NCBI GenBank assembly: GCA_946811185.2
Contig: OX328101.1
Location: 16,910,122-16,974,121 of the forward strand
Reading direction: 5' to 3'
DNA: 64,000 nucleotides
Source of the DNA: Hippopus hippopus
Taxonomy: Eukaryota; Mollusca; Bivalvia; Cardiida; Cardiidae
A program made the position numbers and the translations under genes. This document shows, in pieces, positions 57,700 through 64,000 of the stretch. The notes beneath the pieces were generated by a model. That model was not told where the DNA came from and searched no databases. It saw nothing but the letters and a program-made list of their open reading frames with translations. How positions within the stretch are numbered: the stretch's first letter is position 1; every line of letters begins with the position of its first letter.

Positions 57700-60290
57700 G
57701 AGATAAAACCCACCACCTTTTAATTATTATAAACCTATTGGCTGGTAAGCGCGACTAACTGACCTTTTATGGACGATGTAGATCGAGCTTAGACTGTACA
57801 GGATATGCAGTTTGATCTTTGTTAAGGACAGTGTAGATCAAGATCAGACTACACAGAACATGCTGAGCGACCTTCTAATTATAATTAACCCTTTGTGTAG
57901 ATGAAGATCAGACTGCACAGAACATTCAGTTTGATCTTTGTTGCGGCTAGTGTAGATCAAGATTAGACTGCGCAGAACATGCGGCGCGAGCCCCCCAATT
58001 ATTATTAACCCTTTAGCTGTTGCGCGCGACTCACTGACCTTTTACGGGCACTGTAGATCAAAGTCTGACTGCAGAAGAACATGCGCTTTAATGTTTGTTG
58101 CGGACAGTGTAGATCAAGATCAGACTACAAAGAACATGCAGCCGTCCAATTATTATTAATCCTTTAGCTGTTGCGCGCGACTCACTGACCTTTTACAGGC
58201 ACTGTAGATCAAAGTCTGACTGCAGAAGAACATGCGCTTTAATGTTTGTTGCGGACAGTGTAGATCAATATTTCGGTTATTGATGTCGAATTGAAAATTT
58301 AAGTGTAGATCAAGATCATACTACACAGAACACGATAAGGTAATATTATTTCCCCCTAAATCATAACTTTGAAACAGCAATATTTGGGTTATTGGAGGTT
58401 ATTGATGTAAAGGATGTGAGCAGTACGTTTAATCTCGTTCAAACGTGTCCAGTCAAGTTTCTTTTTGTCGGTTATTTCATTATATAAATTTTACTACGAT
58501 GTCTTTAAACAATTATTGACTTTCCGCCCCAAATTATTATTAACCCTTTTAATTGCCAAGCGCCACTCACTGACCTTTTGAGGACAGTGTAGATCAAGAT
58601 CAGACTACAAAGAACATGCAGCCGTCCAATTATTATTGTTAAGTTTCTTTTTGTCAGTTATTGCGTTATATAAATTTTACTGCGATGTCTTTAGACATTT
58701 ACTGAGAGCATAACTTTCTGCCCCAAATTATTATTTAACCCTTTGACCGGTCGCGACTCGCGGACTTTTTACCGACAGTGTAGATCAAGATTAGACGGAG
58801 CGACCCACCAATTGTTATTAGCCCTTTGGCTGCTAATCGCGACTCACTGACCTTTTGCGGCCAATGTAGATCAAGATCAGACTGCACAGAACATACACTT
58901 TAATTTTTGTTGCCGACAGTGTATATCAAGATCAGACTACACGGAACATGAAGCGCAATCCCCCAATTATTATTAGCCCTTTGGCTGTTTAGCGCGATTC
59001 ACTGACCTTATGCGGAAAATGTAGATCAAGATCAGACTGCACAGAAAATGCACTTTAATTTTTGTTGCCAACAGTGTAGATCAAGCTCAAACTACACGGA
59101 ACATGCAGCGCGAACCCATACATTATTAATAAACCCTTTGGCTGCTTAGCGCGATTCACTGACCTTATGCGGAAAATGTAGATGAAGATCAGACTGCACA
59201 GAACATGCACTTTAATTTTTGTTGTGTAGATCAAGATCAGACTACACAGAACATGCAGCGCGAACCCATCCATTATTAATAAACCCTATGGCTGCTTAGC
59301 GCGACTCACTCACCTTTTACAGACAGTTTAGATCAAGATCAGACTACACAGAACATGCAGTTTGATCTTTGTTGCGGAAAGTGTAGATCAAGATCAGACT
59401 ACACGGAACATGCAGCGCGAACCCATCCATTGTTAATAAACCCTTTGGCTGCTTAGCGCGACTCGCGGACTTTTTTGCGGACACTATCAATGTAGATCAA
59501 AATTAGATTGCGCAAAACAGCCAGTTTGATCTTTGTTGCAGACAGTGTAGATCAAGATCAGACTACAAAGAACATGCAGCCGTCCAATTATTATTAATCC
59601 TTTAGCTGTTGCGCGCGACTCACTGACCTTTTACAGGCACTGTAGATCAAAGTCTGACTGCAGAAGAACATGCGCTTTAATGTTTGTTGCGGACAGTGTA
59701 GATCAATATTTCGGTTATTGATGTCGAATTGAAAATTTAAGTGTAGATCAAGATCATACTACACAGAACACGATAAGGTAATATTATTTCCCCCTAAATC
59801 ATAACTTTGAAACAGCAATATTTGGGTTATTGGAGGTTATTGATGTAAAGGATGTGAGCAGTACGTTTAATCTCGTTCAAACGTGTCCAGTCAAGTTTCT
59901 TTTTGTCGGTTATTTCATTATATAAATTTTACTACGATGTCTTTAAACAATTATTGACTTTCCGCCCCCTTTTAATTGCCAAGCGCCACTCACTGACCTT
60001 TTGAGGACAGTGTAGATCGAAATCAGACTACAAAGAACATGCAGCCGTCCAATTATTATTGTTAAGTTTCTTTTTGTCAGTTATTGCTTTATATAAATTT
60101 TACTGCGATGTCTTTAAACAATTATTGACTTTCCGCCCCAATATTATTAACCCTTTGGCAGCTTAGTGCAAATCACTGACCTTTTGCACACAGTGTCGAT
60201 CAAGATCAGACTACAGAAGAACATGTAGTTTAATATTTGTTACTTATTGGGTAGATCAAGATCAGACTGCGCAAAACAGAATAATGGCCT
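57700..60290. repeat. Satellite-like array of palindromic units with an internal duplication
   Basis: Irregular units of about 60-160 bp share GTGTAGATCAAGATCAGACT, ACACAGAACATGCAG and TTTGATCTTTGTTGCGGAC, joined by AACCCTTTGGCTG and GCGCGACTCACTGACCTTTT. The GATCA...TGCAG halves can form hairpins. A segment of about 570-590 bp at 58110-58697 is repeated almost unchanged at 59548-60119, an offset of 1438 bp. Confidence 0.85.
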
Positions 60291-60461
60291 CGGGTAAAAA
60301 CTAGTAATTGTAACCTTCCCTGAGTGTTACAGAAACATACATGTTAAAACTTGTTTTACTGTGAAGACTGACCCTGCCTTCTGATTGGTTATTTTTCTGT
60401 CTAAAGGGTCGACATGTCCATAGCTGTTTGATCCTAATCTGAAAATAGTCCACTAACCAAA

Positions 60462-60569
60462 ATGAAGAATTATGACGTTATTTCTAAAAATAAAATCACG
60501 CCTCTTTTTGAAAACGAGACTGTCGCTGCAGTTTTTATGGACGCTATTGACCGTTTCTTATCATTCTAA
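60462..60569 (+). other. Short 35-codon frame just upstream of PolB
   Basis: ATG at 60462 opens a frame starting MKNYDVISKNKITPLFENE and ending FLSF, then TAA. Its composition looks more protein-like than the overlapping 5' extension of the PolB frame. It might be a small upstream gene or chance. It overlaps the alternative PolB start at 60472. Confidence 0.25.
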
Positions 60570-60591
60570 TTCTAGAATTGAAACCGTCAAC

Positions 60592-63500
60592 ATGAATACT
60601 TTTGAAGCTACTTTAGAAATTATTGTGAACTCTTTTACCAATGCTGAGGAATTAATGAATTTTGCGGCAACGATAGGAATTCAAGATTCTCCGATAGTGA
60701 GGTTCCGTTTATTTCAACTACAAAACCTGGAATACGATTCTGAGTTTGTGAACGGACAAATAGAAAATGTGTTGGAACATTTGGACGGGCCAATAAACAT
60801 TACGAGTGAGACCATTACAGACGATTTAGAACTGGCACTGCAATATATAAGAAGGGAAGAGGAGATAGAGGCGTCCATTAAAGCTCTTCTATTTGACGAG
60901 GAAATGGACAATATAGCCAGAGTCTGTATAGAAGATGGAGAGTGGAACCCTGAATCTCCAAGCACAGTGCGAGAATCTCAGCAGGGGTCAGCGTACAACT
61001 TAAACTATACGATGAAAAAGAAATCAGAAAGAACGTATGCAAAAAATGCGGCAGTGGATCGGACCTACCAAGTGAAAATGAATGAACAGCATCATGGATT
61101 ACGGTTACAAGACGTAAAGAAAGGACTTCACCAGATGTTTGAAGATGTGTTAGAAAAAGCTCGGGGTTATTTAGCGGAGAATGATTTGGGAAGAGTGGTC
61201 ATCCACCATAATGGATTACACGATCCCATTATTGTTCCCCTACAACCCTGGGAGAACCTACACGTCGACACGGTGATGGAGATTATTGAGAAAGTACTTA
61301 ACAGCAACCAAGATCTCTCCATTGATGATAGTTTTGAGATTATCGTTGGATCCATTGACCTACCCAAAGGAGGAGCGAGGAGACGAATTACAAAAATTAA
61401 AGGTGAGAAAAACTCTCTACATTTAAAAAAGTCAATTGTTACTATCGAGAATGAAGACAACATGTGTATGGCGAGAGCTATAGGCGTCGGCTGGGCAAAG
61501 TTACGCCGATGCAGTCAAGAAGAGTGGAAGGAGGTGACGAAGAAGAGACAGGGTAAAAGTAATTTAGATTTAGTATTGGAACACCAGAAAGTGCCAAAAA
61601 GCTATTACAATGATCTAGTGAACAAAAACCTTAAACAGCAGAAACAGTTAGCAGAAGCATTATGTCAGTATGCCGGGGTAAACGCAGACGGACCGGCCAG
61701 TCTCAATGATGTGGGGGCGTTTGAAGAGCTTCTCGGGGTTCGTGTGATGGTGGTGAGTGCTCGTTTAGGCAATAAATTTATTACAGCGCCAAGCAGTGAT
61801 GACCGCCCGTGTGTCTACATTTATTTAGTGGACGACGAGCACTTTCACGCCATAACCAGCATCACGGGGTTCTTCAGCGCCATATACTTTTGCGATAAAT
61901 GCCTCAAACATTATGATCATAGGGAATACCATGAATGCGAAATAAAGTGTATTGTCTGCAAGAGAAACTTATGTTATGATGAGGAGCCTGTCAAATGCGC
62001 GAACTGTAACATGACTTGTAGATCAGTAGAGTGTTACGACGAACATAAGAAGGTCCCTTTACATACCAAAGGGAAAAAGAAAGGACAGCCCAGTGGCCCT
62101 TCACAATGCGAAAAATGGTGGAAATGCCCCACATGTTTCAAGGTGTTGAGAACAGACAAACGTAAAAAGGAGGAGCATCGATGTGGCGAATACCAGTGCT
62201 CCTCCTGTCACAAATATGTCATGGATGATCATAAATGTTATTTAAGAGCCACACCGGCCAAAGAATATTACATTCCAAAATTTATATTTTTTTATTTTGA
62301 ATGCAGTCAGGATGAGATGAGCTACTGCGTTGAAGGATACGTACCCGATTCTAAATTGAATTGTAAGGACTGCCAATTGCCAGAGATATGTAAATCTTGC
62401 TCCAAATGTCAGAATTGCAAAACAGCATGGTGCGGTAAAGCGACCCACCGTCCAAACTTTGTTGTAGCGCATTCAGTATGCCCTAAATGCATTGAAAAAG
62501 AACTGACACCCGATTCCGTATGTAAGGGTTGTGGTACTCGTTGCGAAGAATGTGACAACACTGATCTGCACGAGAATGAGGACCCAGGTCCTTGTCCCGG
62601 TAAATGCGGATTCAGAGAAGTCATATTCGAGGGCGCGGATACCGCCGAAAAGTTTGGACAGTGGCTCTTTACGGATCAACACGAATATTTCAAGGTTGTT
62701 GCCCATAACATGAAAGGGTATGATGGCTATTTTATTTTGGAATATTTGATCGATCAATCCATAAGGCCGGACAAAATTATTTACAACGGTTCGAAAATTA
62801 TGTATATGACAGTGGAGAAAGATTTACATATGAAGGTGATTGACAGTCTCAACTTTTTACCCATGAAATTATCAGCACTCCCCGAAGCATTTGGCTTACA
62901 TGAATTGAAAAAAGGGTGGTTCCCGCATTATTTTAATACTAGAGAGAATCAAAATTATGTTGGACCCTACCCTGATGCTAAAGATTATGGTTACGATTTT
63001 ATGAGTGAGAAAGAAAGAAGCGAGTTAATAGCGTGGTTGAGTGAGAGAGAAAATGAAATATTTGATTTTAGAAAAGAAATGTTAGAATAGTGTAGAAGTG
63101 ATGTTGATATTTTAAGACAAGCTTGTATGAAATTTAGACATTTATTAATGAGTGCTACGGGGGAAGAGATAGTGGTTGTCAACAAAAAAGGGAAGGAAGA
63201 GAAAAAATGGGTTGGAGCCGTGGATCCATTCGATTCAGTCACTATAGCTTCCGTTTGCATGAATGTTTTTAGAACCAAATTTTTGGAAGAAACATGGCGC
63301 GTAAAACTGCAAGGCAATAATCAATGGGTACCCGCAAAAGTCATCGACGAAAAATTGTACATACAAAAAGGAAACGAATGGGTCAACGAATCCAAATTGA
63401 AAGGAGTGAAAGTGTGCAAGAAAGAATTTGTAAGTACCCCCATAGCGGAAATGGAAGAAACATGGCGCGTAAAACTGCAAGGCAATGATCAATGGGTACC

Positions 63501-64000
63501 CGCAAAAGTCATCGACGAAAAATTGTATATACAAAACGGAAACGAATGGGTCCACGAATCCGAATTGAATGGAGAGAAAGTGTGCGAGAAAGAATTCGTG
63601 AGTTCCCCCATAGCGAAAATTCCTCCCAGTGGTTACAATGATCAGTACAGTAAAGCGTCAATTCAATGGGTAGAGTGGAGGGCGAAACTCGATAACGTCC
63701 ACATCCAACATGCTTTGAATGAAGGGGAGAAAACGATCCCCGGCACTCGCTACAAATTGGACGGATATTGTAGAGAAACCAACACGGTCTATGAATATCA
63801 CGGTTGTATATTTCATGGTTGTCCCGTGTGTTTCTCTGACAATCGTGAAGAAACGTACCATCCACTCACACACCAGTCTTTGGACGAATTGTACGCATTG
63901 ACATTAAAAAAGAAAACACACCTCGAAAATTCAGGTATGAAATATATTTGTATTTGGGATCACGACTTCAAAAAACAACAAAACCAAAACCCTGAACTTC
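60592..64000 (+). pseudogene. polB: Polinton-type protein-primed DNA polymerase B, one internal TAG, runs off the window
   Basis: I prefer ATG 60592 because the 40 residues before it look unlike coding sequence. The protein is open to TAG at 63088-63090, then open in the same frame to the window end. In order: an acidic N-terminal helical region; a possible OTU-like segment (DNMCMARAI with Cys292, later His419 in EHFHAIT); many Cys pairs (zinc ribbons) from about 430 to 680; and exonuclease motifs. Exo I reads FFYFEC with Tyr568 where Asp is expected. Exo II is intact (HNMKGYDGYF, Asp711). The Exo III tyrosine position is the TAG, followed by SDVD. Beyond lie a 56-residue tandem duplication and a nuclease-like block (IPGTRYKLDGY, YEYHGC, HGCPVC). 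Polymerase palm motifs lie past the window. This enzyme would replicate the element. Confidence 0.85.
63286..63621 (+). repeat. 168-bp tandem duplication inside polB
   Basis: Two copies (63286-63453 and 63454-63621) start GAAGAAACATGGCGCGTAAA. They are nearly identical, differ by scattered single bases and keep the reading frame (56 codons each). Confidence 0.9.

Noticed and set aside
60472..60591. ATG 60472 as PolB start
   Set aside because: The first 40 residues are basic and Leu-rich, unlike the acidic domain that follows, and they overlap another better-looking short frame. ATG 60592 is preferred.

Overview
This window is animal genomic DNA, most likely from a bivalve mollusc. It is AT-rich and has long introns with canonical GT/AG sites. 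It carries a tRNA-derived SINE with a CGTTAAAC-like 3' end, many tandem-core interspersed elements of the pearl/HINE type known from bivalves, MITEs, a hAT transposon, and pieces of a Polinton/Maverick (adintovirus-like) element. The species cannot be fixed from the sequence.

Positions 1-26.9 kb are the 3' part of one host gene on the plus strand. Four exons (5533-5709, 19752-19847, 25399-25569, 26140-26543) have symmetric phase-1 introns and make a protein I do not recognise. Its two halves look like a duplicated exon pair. The introns are filled with pearl/HINE-like elements, each made of a 5' hairpin, a tandem core and a 3' hairpin. A 628-bp hAT-like MITE, a SINE and a 45-47-bp minisatellite are also present.

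Positions 26.9-30.2 kb hold an almost complete hAT element with terminal inverted repeats and a frameshifted transposase. Positions 30.2-44.3 kb are gene-poor: a full inverted HINE copy, TTAA-flanked MITEs, a Ty3/gypsy gag scrap and a TA-flanked MITE.

Positions 44.4-52.6 kb are a compact virus-like gene block. On the minus strand are PLA2, integrase, an adenain-type protease and a fibre with phage-tail-fibre-like repeats. On the plus strand are packaging ATPase, penton, core-like protein, a dUTPase-fold protein, a membrane protein with adjacent YPTL and PSAP motifs, and a DUF8207 gene, preceded by a decayed gene at 44370. The genes are 20-150 bp apart and most plus-strand starts follow an A/T-rich motif ending in AAAATG. 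Several genes are broken by stops, frameshifts or host-repeat insertions. No major capsid gene is visible.

Positions 52.6-60.3 kb hold a LINE ORF1 fragment, TTAA MITEs, a 208-bp tandem repeat and a palindromic satellite-like array with a recent internal duplication. From 60.6 kb to the end lies a protein-primed DNA polymerase B gene of Polinton type, with lesions in two exonuclease motifs. Whether it belongs to the same element as the morphogenesis block is unresolved.
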